64,000 bases of DNA, taken from contig JAOBJN010000001.1 in the NCBI GenBank assembly GCA_025728475.1, positions 62,001 to 126,000 of the forward strand. The letters are read 5' to 3'. The notes under the pieces are model-generated. The model was not told the DNA's origin and searched no databases. It saw only the letters and a program-made list of their open reading frames with translations. The position numbers and the translations under genes are program-made. This stretch comes from Candidatus Lightella neohaematopini (lineage in GTDB: Bacteria > Pseudomonadota > Gammaproteobacteria > Enterobacterales > Enterobacteriaceae). Shown here piece after piece: positions 19,404 through 29,531 of this stretch (the first letter of the stretch is position 1; each line of letters opens with the position of its first letter).

Positions 19404-20162
19404 ATGAATATAAAACATAAAATAAAAATTGCTAATACTTTTAGTAAATCAGCTAAGTATTATGATCAATACGCATATTTACAACGTAAATGTGGTCATA
19501 CATTATGTAAATTACTAGGATTAGTTAGTAGACAATATTTGTTAGATGCAGGATGTGGTACTGGCTGGTTTAGTAAATACTGGAAGTTATATAATAATAA
19601 CATAATTGCTTTAGATATTTCTCCAGGAATGATTATGTATGCTAAAAGAAATAGATCAGCTCATATGTATTTATTAGGTGATATTGAACAATTACCATTA
19701 ATGAATTCATCAATTGATATTATATATAGTAATTTAGCAGTACAATGGTGTATTGATTTAAAATCAGTATTAGTAGAATTTTTTAGAGTACTAAAACCAG
19801 GAGGTAAGTTAGCTTTATCTACTTTAGCTAATGGTTCACTTATTGAATTAAAACAAGCATGGGGTAAAATAGATAATAATATACATGTAAATAAATTTTT
19901 ATCTATAAAAAGTATATCTAATATATTTAGTATTTATCGTCATAATATTTTTATTAAAACATACAAAATTTATTATGATAAATTATTAAATTTATTAAAA
20001 GAAATTAAAGGTGTTGGTGCTAATTACTTATATGGTAGAAATACATTTGGATTAACTAGTAGTAATAAATTAAAATTGTTAGAGAAATATTGGCCAAATA
20101 AAAATAATCAGTTATTAACATTAAGTTATCAAGTAGTTTATGGTATATTATATTATGACTAA
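19404..20162 (+). CDS. bioC: Malonyl-ACP O-methyltransferase BioC
   Basis: SAM methyltransferase that caps malonyl-ACP so that fatty-acid synthesis can make the pimelate moiety of biotin. Class I methyltransferase motif I is LLDAGCGTGWFSKYW (about residues 50-64); later stretches IDIIYSNLAVQWC and FRVLKPGGKLALSTL fit motifs II and III. Length is 252 aa against 251. Eight bases after bioF and overlapping bioD. The partner esterase BioH is not in the window (it is unlinked in E. coli too). Confidence 0.95.
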   Translation: MNIKHKIKIANTFSKSAKYYDQYAYLQRKCGHTLCKLLGLVSRQYLLDAGCGTGWFSKYWKLYNNNIIALDISPGMIMYAKRNRSAHMYLLGDIEQLPLMNSSIDIIYSNLAVQWCIDLKSVLVEFFRVLKPGGKLALSTLANGSLIELKQAWGKIDNNIHVNKFLSIKSISNIFSIYRHNIFIKTYKIYYDKLLNLLKEIKGVGANYLYGRNTFGLTSSNKLKLLEKYWPNKNNQLLTLSYQVVYGILYYD

Positions 20163-20835
20163 AATATTTTTTATTACTGGTACTGATACTGATGTTGGTA
20201 AAACTATAGTATCTTGCGCTTTATTAAAGCAAGCTAATAATAAATATGGTTATAATACCATTGGATACAAACCAATTGCCACAAATATTCATTATAATAA
20301 ACTAAATGATATATCATTATTGTCATATTATAGTAGTATAAAATTAAAACGCAGTATTATTAATCCATTTTCTTTCAAGGAATGTACTTCCCCAAACATA
20401 GCAAGTAACACTGAAAAAGTAAAAATTGATTTAGATAAAATATCTAGTAATTTAAATATAATAGCTAATTTGGCAAACTTTGTAATTATAGAAGGTGCTG
20501 GTGGTTGGTTAACCCCTATTAATAATGATCTAAATTATAGTGATTGGGTTATTGATAAACAACTACCTATAATTATGGTTGTTAAAATAAAATTAGGTTG
20601 CATAAACCATTCACTACTAACTAATTTAGCTATTAAAACACAAAAACTAAATTTAATTGGTTGGGTAGCTAATTGTATATTAGATATTCCATTTATGATG
20701 GAATATATAGATGTAATTAAACGTAGATTATCTGCTCCATTAATAGGAATAATACCTAAAATAATAGGTAAAAAACAAAATAAACCAAATATAGCAAGTA
20801 AATTTTTAAATAACACAAAAACTGTAATATTTTAA
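20155..20835 (+). CDS. bioD: Dethiobiotin synthetase BioD
   Basis: ATP-dependent carboxylase that closes the ureido ring of dethiobiotin. The P-loop GTDTDVGKT is at about residues 8-16; IIEGAGGWLTPI is the second conserved stretch. The start at 20155 gives 226 aa (E. coli 225) and overlaps the bioC stop by 8 bases; the ATG at 20140 would add five unconserved residues. Last gene of bioBFCD; stop is 2 bases from the convergent lysS stop. Confidence 0.96.
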   Translation: MTKIFFITGTDTDVGKTIVSCALLKQANNKYGYNTIGYKPIATNIHYNKLNDISLLSYYSSIKLKRSIINPFSFKECTSPNIASNTEKVKIDLDKISSNLNIIANLANFVIIEGAGGWLTPINNDLNYSDWVIDKQLPIIMVVKIKLGCINHSLLTNLAIKTQKLNLIGWVANCILDIPFMMEYIDVIKRRLSAPLIGIIPKIIGKKQNKPNIASKFLNNTKTVIF

Positions 20836-20837
20836 AT

Positions 20838-22283
20838 TTATGTTTTATTTTTTAATGTTGGAAATAAAATAACATCACGTATGTTTTTACTGTTAGTAAG
20901 TAACATAATTAATCTATCAATACCAATACCTAAACCAGCAGTTGGGGGAAGACCATGTTCTAAAGCAGTAATATAATCTTGATTATAATAATAATTTTGT
21001 TTAGTAAAACGAATTTTTTGTTCTTCAGCATCATTTAGTTCAGAAAATCCATTACTAATTTCATACCCATTAATAAATAATTCAAAACGATCAGTTATAT
21101 TATGATTATAATCATTTCTTCTTGCTAATGGTGAAACTTCAATTGGATAATCGGTAATAAATGTTGGTTTAATTAAATTATGAATAACTATTTTATCAAA
21201 AATCTCTGACTGAATATGTCCTATACTCCAATTTTTATGTATCTTAATATTAATTGATTTAGCTAATTTAGTAATTAGATAAAAATCTTCTAAATCATGT
21301 ATATCAATATTTTGGTAATAACAAATTGCTTTCTTCATAGACATTCTAGTAAATGGTTTACTAATATCAATATATTCTTGATTTAATAATAATTTTTGGT
21401 CACCTATAATAGCAATAGCCAACGTACGTATTAACTCTTCTAATAATAAAATTAAATCGTTATAATCTGCGTAAGCTATATATAATTCTAACATTGTGAA
21501 TTCTGGATTATGATATGGGGATAATCCTTCATTTCGAAAATTTTTACCAATTTCAAATATTTTCTCAAAACCTCCAATTATTAATTGTTTTAAATATAAT
21601 TCAGGAGCAATACGTAAATACATTTTAGTGTGTAATTTATTATGATATGTAATAAATGGTTTTGCAATCGCTCCACCAGCATTAACTTGCATAATTGGAG
21701 TTTCTACTTCAATGAAATCACGTTTTATCATAAAATCACGAATTTTTGTTATTATTAATGATCTAGTATGAAATAATTTATAAACTTTGTCATTAGTAAT
21801 AAGTTCTAAATATCGTTGGCGATAACATTTATCTTGACTAGATAAACCATGAAATTTATTTGGTAATGGTCTTATTGCTTTAGTTAGTAAAATAATACTT
21901 TTACATTTTATTGATAATTCTCCACTATTAGTTTTAAATAAAATACCTTCCGCACCAATAATATCTCCTAAATCTAAATCTTTAAATAATTTATATTGCT
22001 CATTTGATATATTATTGTAAGCTACATAAATTTGTATTTTTCCCTTAGTATCTTTAATAACAATAAATGATGCTTTGCCCATAACACGTTTATTTATAAT
22101 CCTACCAGTAATTTTTACGTTAATGTTAAGTTTTTCTAATTCACTACGAGTTTTATTAAAGTAATGTTTATGTAAAACAATTGAATATGTATTATGTTTA
22201 AAATTATTTGGAAATACTACTTTATATTTATTTCTTAAATTATTTAATTTATTTTTACGAACTAAATATTCTAATTCTTTCAT
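20838..22283 (-). CDS. lysS: Lysyl-tRNA synthetase (class II)
   Basis: Charges tRNA-Lys. An N-terminal OB-fold (VKITGRIINKRVMGKASFIV) is followed by the class II core: motif 2 in FRNEGLSPYHNPEFTMLE and motif 3 in GLGIGIDRLIMLL near the C-terminus. Length is 481 aa against 505. Starts one base after the prfB stop, preserving the E. coli prfB-lysS operon. Confidence 0.97.
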   Translation of the reverse strand: MKELEYLVRKNKLNNLRNKYKVVFPNNFKHNTYSIVLHKHYFNKTRSELEKLNINVKITGRIINKRVMGKASFIVIKDTKGKIQIYVAYNNISNEQYKLFKDLDLGDIIGAEGILFKTNSGELSIKCKSIILLTKAIRPLPNKFHGLSSQDKCYRQRYLELITNDKVYKLFHTRSLIITKIRDFMIKRDFIEVETPIMQVNAGGAIAKPFITYHNKLHTKMYLRIAPELYLKQLIIGGFEKIFEIGKNFRNEGLSPYHNPEFTMLELYIAYADYNDLILLLEELIRTLAIAIIGDQKLLLNQEYIDISKPFTRMSMKKAICYYQNIDIHDLEDFYLITKLAKSINIKIHKNWSIGHIQSEIFDKIVIHNLIKPTFITDYPIEVSPLARRNDYNHNITDRFELFINGYEISNGFSELNDAEEQKIRFTKQNYYYNQDYITALEHGLPPTAGLGIGIDRLIMLLTNSKNIRDVILFPTLKNKT

Positions 22284-22284
22284 A

Positions 22285-23382
22285 TTATAAACCTGCTTTA
22301 AGACTAGCTTTAATAAATTTATCTAAATTTCCATTTAATACAGATTGTACATTACGTGTCTCTATACCAGTACGAATATCTTTAATTAAAGAATTATCTA
22401 TAATATAAGAACGAATATGATTACCCCAATTAATTTTTGCTTTATTATTTTCTAAATATTGTTGTTCTATGTATTGTTTTTTAATTTCTAATTGACAAAG
22501 TTTTATTTTTAATTGTTTTAATGCTTGTAACTTATTTTTATGTTGTGATCTGCTATTTTGGCATTGTGTAACAATTTTTGTTGGTAGATGTGTAATACGT
22601 ACTGCTGACTCTGTCTTGTTTACATGTTGTCCACCTGATCCAGAGGAACGATAAACATCAATTTTTAAATCAGACTTATTTAATATTATATTAGTATTAG
22701 TATGAATATCAGGATATACAAATAATGAACTAAACGAAGTATGTCTTCGTTTATTAGAACTAATTGGATTTTGTCTAATTAAACGATGTACTCCTGTTTC
22801 AGTACGTAACCATCCATATGCATATCTACCAATTATTTTAATAGTAACTGATTTAATACCTTGTTTCTCTCCTAATATTTCATAAATAATATTAGTTTTA
22901 AATTTATGTAATTCCGACCAACGTAAATACATTTTAAGTAATATATTAGCCCAATCTTGAGCTTCTACACCTCCTGATCCTGCTTGTATATCAACATAAC
23001 AATTAGCATAGTCGTATTTACCAGAAAATATTTGATTAAATTCAAGTATATTCAATTGATTATCGATAATATTTAACTCATTTTTTATTTCATTAATTAT
23101 TTTATTATTATATTGATTAGAAAATAATTTTATTAGTTCTATAATATCATTTAATTGATTAACAAAATTACTAATTATATTAGTATCGTAATATAATGTA
23201 TTATATTGTTTTTTTAATTTAATTAGTAAATTACTATTAGTAAATTTATTTACTAAATTTAATTCTTTACCAATTTTATTTAACTTTTTTTCTTTATGAA
23301 AGAAATTAGTTCTTGACTGTAGTGTAGCTATTTTTTCTTTAATACTATATGCATAGTTAAGAACAATATTTATCTTGGACAT
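22285..23382 (-). CDS. prfB: Peptide chain release factor 2 with altered recognition motif
   Basis: Class I release factor that reads UAA and UGA and triggers peptide release. The catalytic GGQ is intact (SGSGGQHVNKTES, residues 250-252). Two features differ from E. coli. The gene is one open frame of 365 aa, with no in-frame UGA, no CUU-UGA slip site and no internal Shine-Dalgarno near codon 25, so the autoregulatory +1 frameshift is gone. The SPF anticodon tripeptide is replaced by NPI (RQNPISSNKRRHTSF, residues 205-207), although flanking residues align without gaps. Operon with lysS. Confidence 0.96.
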   Translation of the reverse strand: MSKINIVLNYAYSIKEKIATLQSRTNFFHKEKKLNKIGKELNLVNKFTNSNLLIKLKKQYNTLYYDTNIISNFVNQLNDIIELIKLFSNQYNNKIINEIKNELNIIDNQLNILEFNQIFSGKYDYANCYVDIQAGSGGVEAQDWANILLKMYLRWSELHKFKTNIIYEILGEKQGIKSVTIKIIGRYAYGWLRTETGVHRLIRQNPISSNKRRHTSFSSLFVYPDIHTNTNIILNKSDLKIDVYRSSGSGGQHVNKTESAVRITHLPTKIVTQCQNSRSQHKNKLQALKQLKIKLCQLEIKKQYIEQQYLENNKAKINWGNHIRSYIIDNSLIKDIRTGIETRNVQSVLNGNLDKFIKASLKAGL

Positions 23383-25120
23383 AATATCTTAATTATAATT
23401 TATTTTTGTGTATAAAAAATTATGGTATTTTAATAAATTTTAGATAAAACTTTTAAAGTCTAATTAATACAAAATTATTAACTAACTTTTATATTAAAAA
23501 TATAGTAAATTAATTTAAACTAAAGCATAATAGTTTAATCATAGTAATATATAATTATAATTAACATCAATATCTTTTTAAGATATTTTTAGTAATGATT
23601 TTTACTGCATATAAAAATATGAGTAGTATAATATTTATATTAATATTTATTTATAATCTTAAATTTAAATTATATTAAATTTATTAATATAATATTATTA
23701 ATTAGTAGAGTAGATGTAAAATCTTAATTTTATTGTAAATAATAAGAAAAATATTAACAGTATAAGTAATATTATTTATTAGTATAATATATAAATTTAG
23801 TAAATAAATTCTGTTATTATAGATTTTCTTACAAAAAGATTACATTTAAAGACACAAATTTTTAAATCAAATAAAAATATTTTTATATTGTTATTAGATA
23901 ATATAAATCTACTTAATTTTACTTACTAAGGTAGAATAATTATTTTAATATAGTTAGTTAAAAATTAATTAGTGATCATATTTGTTTATTTAATTAAATT
24001 AAAAAATACAATATTTTAATTATTATTAAATTAGATAATAGCCTATCAAAGTTAATTATAATTAGTTTTGTATATTTTTATTAAAATATATTAAGTAATT
24101 AATAAACTTTAAATTTTTTCCTTCTTAAGAAATTTTTAATTTACATTAATACAAAATAATATTTATCTTCATTAATTTTGATAATTATAAAAAACACAAT
24201 AAATTAAAATATATCTAAAAATAATATTTGTTTATTAATATAAATAACTACACTAATCTAACTTAATTTAAATTAATTTTCTATTAAAAATTTAATTAAT
24301 TATTTAATATACCTAATTAGGTATAATTAAGGAAAAAAAGAATATGATTTATTGTTTATTTATAGTATGTTAATATCTATTGTAAATAATTACATATCTT
24401 ATTTTTATAATCTAGATATAGCGTATCTATAGCTTTTTATTAATATATTTTTAACTTATTAAAGTAATAATGAATTTATATTACTAAAAATTTTTATAGA
24501 TTAACATTACTTATTAATTCTAAATATATTATATAAAGTAATAAAAAAATAAAATTACATTTATGATAATAAATTTAAATATTTTTACTTTTAAAAAAAG
24601 ATTAAAAATAAAAAATTATTAAATAATTATTAAATATTACTACTTATCTATATTTTTAATCAATCATATTACTATACAAAAATTTAATAATAAAATTATA
24701 ACATATTTAGTAATAGTAAAGTATCATAATAATATACTTTAACTATTATATAAATAATAGTTTTTACTAATTTCATATTTTATTAGAATTATTATTTAAC
24801 TGTATTAGGTTATTCTAATAATTTAATATTATTAATACAATAAATAAATTAAAACTATGATACATTATCACTTAATAACATAATTTATATAATTATCATA
24901 AGTATATAACTTAAGCTAAGTAATAAATTATAAATAGTAATTCATTTACAAAATAACTAAAATTAAATTAATAAAATAATTAAATACTAATAATATTATT
25001 ATTGATATTTATTGATAAAAATCTTAGTTTAGTACTTTAGTTATATCAATAATTTTAAATTCTTTAAAACATAAAAATTTTTAACATATTAAAGCTAATT
25101 TGCTTACTTACTAATTAATT
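23383..25120 (-). other. 1.7-kb stretch without recognisable genes
   Basis: No open frame of useful length, RNA gene or repeat family is visible on either strand. Composition is even more AT-rich than neighbouring genes. E. coli context would put recJ, dsbC and xerD upstream of prfB, and gshA beyond the arg/ser tRNAs, so this may be a fully eroded gene block at the join between two ancestral segments. I could not recognise any residue motif of those genes. No clear DnaA box (TTATNCACA) was seen. Confidence 0.6.
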
Positions 25121-25194
25121 TACATCCGGGAGGATTCGAACCCCCGACCTCCCGGTTCGTAGCCGGGTACTCTATCCAACTGAGCTACGGATGC
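25121..25194 (-). tRNA. tRNA-Arg (ACG)
   Basis: Cloverleaf of 74 nt with anticodon loop CTACGAA (anticodon ACG), D arm GCTCAGTTGGATAGAGT, and T stem/loop GGGGGTTCGAATCCTCC. Close to E. coli argV/Q. The ACG anticodon would need A34-to-inosine editing by TadA. The terminal acceptor pair is G1-U72. CCA is not encoded. Follows tRNA-Ser as in E. coli serV-argV. Confidence 0.96.
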
Positions 25195-25208
25195 AAAATA
25201 AAGTAAAT

Positions 25209-25296
25209 CGATGAGGGAGGGATTCGAACCCTCGATACAGATTAACTGTATACTCCCTTAGCAGGGGAGTGCCTTAATCCTCTCGGCCACCTCACC
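25209..25296 (-). tRNA. tRNA-Ser (GCT)
   Basis: Type II tRNA of 88 nt with a long variable arm, anticodon loop CTGCTAA (anticodon GCT, reading AGC/AGU) and acceptor GGTGAGG/CCTCATC with discriminator G. Position 2-71 is G-U. Matches E. coli serV, also downstream of csrA. Confidence 0.96.
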
Positions 25297-25355
25297 TAAT
25301 TAGGTTTTTATATAATATAAATGTATTACAAATAATTATTAAATTATTGTTAAGT

Positions 25356-25532
25356 TTATAATAATTTATTTTTTGTCTTAAGACGTTGATATACTTCTTT
25401 GCGATGTATAGATATTTCTTTAGGCGCATTTATACCAATACGAATTTGATTACCTTTAATATTTAAAACAGTAACTGTAATATTATCATTTATAATTAAA
25501 GTTTCACCAACCCGACGAGTTAAAATAAGCAT
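25356..25532 (-). CDS. csrA: Carbon storage regulator CsrA
   Basis: Small dimeric RNA-binding protein that represses or stabilises mRNAs by binding GGA motifs. It encodes 58 aa starting [16 protein letters not shown], with the family segments [15 protein letters not shown] and HRKEVYQR. The RNA-contacting N-terminal LTRRVGE and the Arg in the second edge strand are kept. Only the non-essential tail is shortened (E. coli 61 aa). Located between alaS and tRNA-Ser exactly as in E. coli. Keeping this global regulator is notable in a genome that seems to have shed regulators such as pdhR and recX. Stop is TAA. Confidence 0.97.
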   Translation of the reverse strand: MLILTRRVGETLIINDNITVTVLNIKGNQIRIGINAPKEISIHRKEVYQRLKTKNKLL

Positions 25533-25611
25533 TACTTTATTATATCCTTCAAATATTTAAACATTATTTAAAATTATCAACATAAACTAACATAATAATA
25601 TAAATGTATTA

Positions 25612-28257
25612 TTAGTATATTATTTTTTTATCAGATAATAGTATACGTATAGTATTTATAATATTGGGTAACAAATCAATATTATGAATTACTATTTGAG
25701 ATATACTTGGGGTACCGCCACCTTTACCACCAATATTATCAACCAAATATTTAATAATATTATTTGCTTGTACATATTTAATTATATTATTGGTTATACC
25801 AATTACTAAATAAATAATATTATCCAATTTAGTAAATAACACAATAATTAATGAATTTAAATGTTTTTTTAATAATTTTACAATATTAATTAATATACTA
25901 ATATTATTACAATTAATCTGTTTCACTAAAATATGACTATTATTTAAATTATATTTAATTTTATAACGTAAAATTTTTACTTGACTAATAATATATTGTT
26001 TTTCTAAATTTGTGATATTTTGTTTTAAGATTCTATAATTATTTACTAATATTGATATTTGTTTAAATACTGATTTTGTATTAGATTTAATTAATTTAGA
26101 AATTTTTGATATAGTACTTTTTTGTTCTCTTAAAAAATTAAATGCGACTTCATTAGTAATTGCTTCTAAACGTCTTACACCTTTAGCAATACCTAATTCA
26201 TTTATAATACAAAATAAATTAATATCTTTAGTAAATTTAACATGTGTGCCACCACAATTTTCATAAGATATATTACCAATTTTAATACTTCTTAAATTAT
26301 TAATATCTTTATTATTAATATTTTTTAATAAAATTATATTAGTTTTTTTGTATTCAAATTCATTAATATAAGTTGTAACGGGTAAATTAATTTTAATTTG
26401 TTGATTAATAGTATTTTCTATTTCTGGTATATAATTCTTTAATGATGTATTACTAATTACGTCAAAACGTAAATGATACTCATCAATATATGAACCATAC
26501 TGTTTGATATATATATTATTAATTTTTTTTAAAGCAGCATGTAACATATGGGTAGCAGTATGATTTATACTAATTAAATTACGTCTTACATAATTAACTA
26601 ATGTTGTTACTTCCATACCAATTTTTAATTCACCATATTCTATAATACCTTCGTGAACAAATATATCACCATATTTTTTTGTATTAATAATATTTACCAT
26701 AACATTAATTGATAATATTTTTCCCTGATCACCAACTTGACCACCAGATTCACCATAAAATGGTGTTTGATTAAGAATAATATATATTTTATTATTATTG
26801 TTGTTGTGGCATATTTCGTTAATATTTTGATAATTATATATTATTCCTTGTACAATACTTAAAGATTCTATATGATCATAACCAATAAATTTAGTTTTTT
26901 TATAATTATTTAATAACGTATTGATGTTTAATTTATTCTTATTTAATATTAATTTTTTTCTTTTTTTTACTTCTTTCTTAAATGCTAATTCATCTATTTT
27001 AATATTACTACTACTACATATATTTTTAATTACATCTAAAGAAATACCGTAAGTATCATACAAATAAAATATTATTTTACCACTAAGTATGTTATTATCT
27101 AATTTAGATATTATCTTATTTATTATTTTTTTACCTTTGTTTATAGTATTATTATATTGTTGTTCTTCTTGTTTAAGAACATACATGATATTTTTTAATG
27201 AAACAATAAAATTATCTGTTTTTACTCTCATAATTTTAATTAATGGAATTACTAACTTATATAAAAATAAATAATTAATACCTAATTTTCTTCCATAGTT
27301 TATTGCGCGACGTATGATTTTCCTTAAAACATAACCTCTACCATTATTACTAGGAAATACACCATCACTTATAATGAATACACAAGTACGTATGTGATCA
27401 GCAATTATATATAGTGCTGAATTATAAAAGTTTTTAATTTTTAATTTTTTTATAATAATAGTTATTAATAATTTAAATAAATCAATCTCATAACAAGAAT
27501 TAACATTTTGTAATACTGAAGTTATACGTTCTAAACCCATACCTGTGTCAACAGAATTAATATTTAATGGTAGAAAAATATCATTTTCTTGTTTATTAAA
27601 TTGTATAAATACTAAATTCCATAATTCTAAAAAATTTTCATTATTTTCTTTACTATTAAATATTTTTAAGTAATTATTAATATTTTCATTACCTAAATAA
27701 TAAAAAATTTCTGTACATGGACCACATGGGCCAAATTCACCCATATACCAAAAATTATTAGAGTAGTAAATTTTTTGTCTCTTACTACCTACTAATATTA
27801 ATTGATTATTAGATAATCCTAATTTTAACCAATAATTTATTGTGAAAGTATCATGTATATTAACTGTTACTAATAATTTATTTTTTGGTATTGCAAATAA
27901 TTTATTATCAGTTAATAGCTGCCAAGCAAAATAGATAGCTTCTAACTTATAATATCCACCAAAACTAAAATTACCTAACATTTCAAAAAATGTATGATGT
28001 TGTTTAGTATAACCAATATTATTTAAATCATTATGTTTACCACCAGCTCTTACGCATCTTTGTGCAGTAACAACATTGATATGTTTTGGTTGTTCAATAC
28101 CAAGAAAAATATTTTTAAATTGATTCATTCCAGCATTAGTAAACATTAGTGTTGAATCATTTTTTGGCACTAATGAACTACTATTAATTAACTGATGATT
28201 TTTACTTACAAAATAATCTAAAAATATTTGACGAATTTCTAAAAAAGATTTGTACAT
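25612..28257 (-). CDS. alaS: Alanyl-tRNA synthetase
   Basis: Class II synthetase for Ala with proofreading. The N-terminal catalytic core has LMFTNAGMNQFKNIFLG, RCVRAGGKHNDLNNIG and GMGLERITSVLQ. The editing domain is complete: NHTATHMLHAAL and ENCGGTHVKFTKDI hold the zinc-site His and Cys. The C-terminal domain ends with GGKGGGTPSISQ. Length is 881 aa against 876. Its intact editing site contrasts with the decayed one of leuS in the same window. Between recA and csrA as in E. coli. Confidence 0.98.
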   Translation of the reverse strand: MYKSFLEIRQIFLDYFVSKNHQLINSSSLVPKNDSTLMFTNAGMNQFKNIFLGIEQPKHINVVTAQRCVRAGGKHNDLNNIGYTKQHHTFFEMLGNFSFGGYYKLEAIYFAWQLLTDNKLFAIPKNKLLVTVNIHDTFTINYWLKLGLSNNQLILVGSKRQKIYYSNNFWYMGEFGPCGPCTEIFYYLGNENINNYLKIFNSKENNENFLELWNLVFIQFNKQENDIFLPLNINSVDTGMGLERITSVLQNVNSCYEIDLFKLLITIIIKKLKIKNFYNSALYIIADHIRTCVFIISDGVFPSNNGRGYVLRKIIRRAINYGRKLGINYLFLYKLVIPLIKIMRVKTDNFIVSLKNIMYVLKQEEQQYNNTINKGKKIINKIISKLDNNILSGKIIFYLYDTYGISLDVIKNICSSSNIKIDELAFKKEVKKRKKLILNKNKLNINTLLNNYKKTKFIGYDHIESLSIVQGIIYNYQNINEICHNNNNNKIYIILNQTPFYGESGGQVGDQGKILSINVMVNIINTKKYGDIFVHEGIIEYGELKIGMEVTTLVNYVRRNLISINHTATHMLHAALKKINNIYIKQYGSYIDEYHLRFDVISNTSLKNYIPEIENTINQQIKINLPVTTYINEFEYKKTNIILLKNINNKDINNLRSIKIGNISYENCGGTHVKFTKDINLFCIINELGIAKGVRRLEAITNEVAFNFLREQKSTISKISKLIKSNTKSVFKQISILVNNYRILKQNITNLEKQYIISQVKILRYKIKYNLNNSHILVKQINCNNISILINIVKLLKKHLNSLIIVLFTKLDNIIYLVIGITNNIIKYVQANNIIKYLVDNIGGKGGGTPSISQIVIHNIDLLPNIINTIRILLSDKKIIY

Positions 28258-28269
28258 TAACTATACCAA

Positions 28270-29313
28270 TTAGGTTAAATTTTCATTTGTATCACTATTA
28301 TTTTTAATTGTTTCTAATTCACATTTACTTAATAATATGTTACGTAATTCTTTATCTAACTGAACTAATATATTATGATTTTCTTTTAAAAATTTACATG
28401 CATTTAATTTTCCTTGACCAATATTATTACCATTATAACGATACCAAGTACCAAGTTTTTCTATTATTTTATATTTTAAACCAAAATCAATTAATTCTCC
28501 TAATTTATTAATACCAGCTCCATAAAGAATTTGAAATTCAGCTTGTTTAAAAGGTGCTGCTATTTTATTTTTTACTACCTTAATACGTGTTTCATTACCA
28601 ATCACTAATTCACCATCTTTTACTGGACCTATACGTCTAATATCCAAACGGACAGAGGCATAAAATTTTAACGCATTACCACCGGCAGTAGTTTCTGTAT
28701 TTCCAAACATAGCTCCTATTTTCATACGAATTTGATTAGTAAAAATTAGTAATGTATTTGCATGTTTTAAATTACTAGCTAACTTTCTCATAGCTTGACT
28801 CATCATACGAGCAGCTAATCCTATATGCGCATCACCTATTTCTCCATCTATTTCTGCTTTTGGTGCTAATGCTGCTACTGAATCAATTACAATAACATCA
28901 ACAGCTCCTGATTTTACTAAAGCATCACATATTTCCAATGCTTGTTCACCAGTATCTGGTTGAGAACATAACAGATTATCTATATCAACACCTAATTTTT
29001 TTGCATATATTGGATCTAGTGCATGCTCAGCATCTATGAAAGCACATATCTTATTATTGTTTTGTGCTGAAGAAATTATTTGTAAAGTTAAAGTAGTTTT
29101 ACCAGATGACTCTGGACCATAAATTTCTATAATTCTTCCCATTGGTAAACCACCACCTAATGCAACATCTAGTGATATTGAACCAGTTGAAATTGTTTCA
29201 ATATCCATTGATCGATCTTCGCCTAAACGCATAATAGATCCTTTACCAAACTGTTTTTCTATTTGTGTTAAAGCTATTGCTAATGCTTTTTTTTTATTAT
29301 CATCAGTAATCAT
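28270..29313 (-). CDS. recA: Recombinase RecA
   Basis: Strand-exchange ATPase for homologous recombination. Walker [11 protein letters not shown] lies near residue 66, the Walker B region is [10 protein letters not shown], and L2 ([20 protein letters not shown]) is present. Length is 347 aa against 353. AAGGA precedes the ATG. I see no LexA-type CTG-N10-CAG operator upstream, so SOS control is probably lost. recX, between recA and alaS in E. coli, is missing. Many tiny symbionts have lost recA, so its retention suggests a moderately reduced genome. Confidence 0.98.
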   Translation of the reverse strand: MITDDNKKKALAIALTQIEKQFGKGSIMRLGEDRSMDIETISTGSISLDVALGGGLPMGRIIEIYGPESSGKTTLTLQIISSAQNNNKICAFIDAEHALDPIYAKKLGVDIDNLLCSQPDTGEQALEICDALVKSGAVDVIVIDSVAALAPKAEIDGEIGDAHIGLAARMMSQAMRKLASNLKHANTLLIFTNQIRMKIGAMFGNTETTAGGNALKFYASVRLDIRRIGPVKDGELVIGNETRIKVVKNKIAAPFKQAEFQILYGAGINKLGELIDFGLKYKIIEKLGTWYRYNGNNIGQGKLNACKFLKENHNILVQLDKELRNILLSKCELETIKNNSDTNENLT

Positions 29314-29531
29314 TATATTCCTTAAATAATTATAAATTTACTACTAACAACATTAATGATTTTTAATATTAAAAAATAAATACTATTTAGCAATATTAAT
29401 TAATTCTAATATTATTAATTTAATAAACTATTTTTTAATAGTTAAATAATAATTTAGAAATCTATTCAATTATTATAAATACTGTAAAGTATTTAATTCA
29501 TATATTATTTATCTTCATAGTAATCTTTATA

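Noticed and set aside
23568..23590. Inverted repeat AATATCTT-TTT-AAGATATT in the long spacer
   Set aside because: Short and AT-rich; not repeated elsewhere that I could see, and no gene depends on it.
23383..25120. Replication origin
   Set aside because: No clear DnaA boxes, no dnaA/dnaN/gidA nearby and no skew calculation possible here; kept only as an open possibility.
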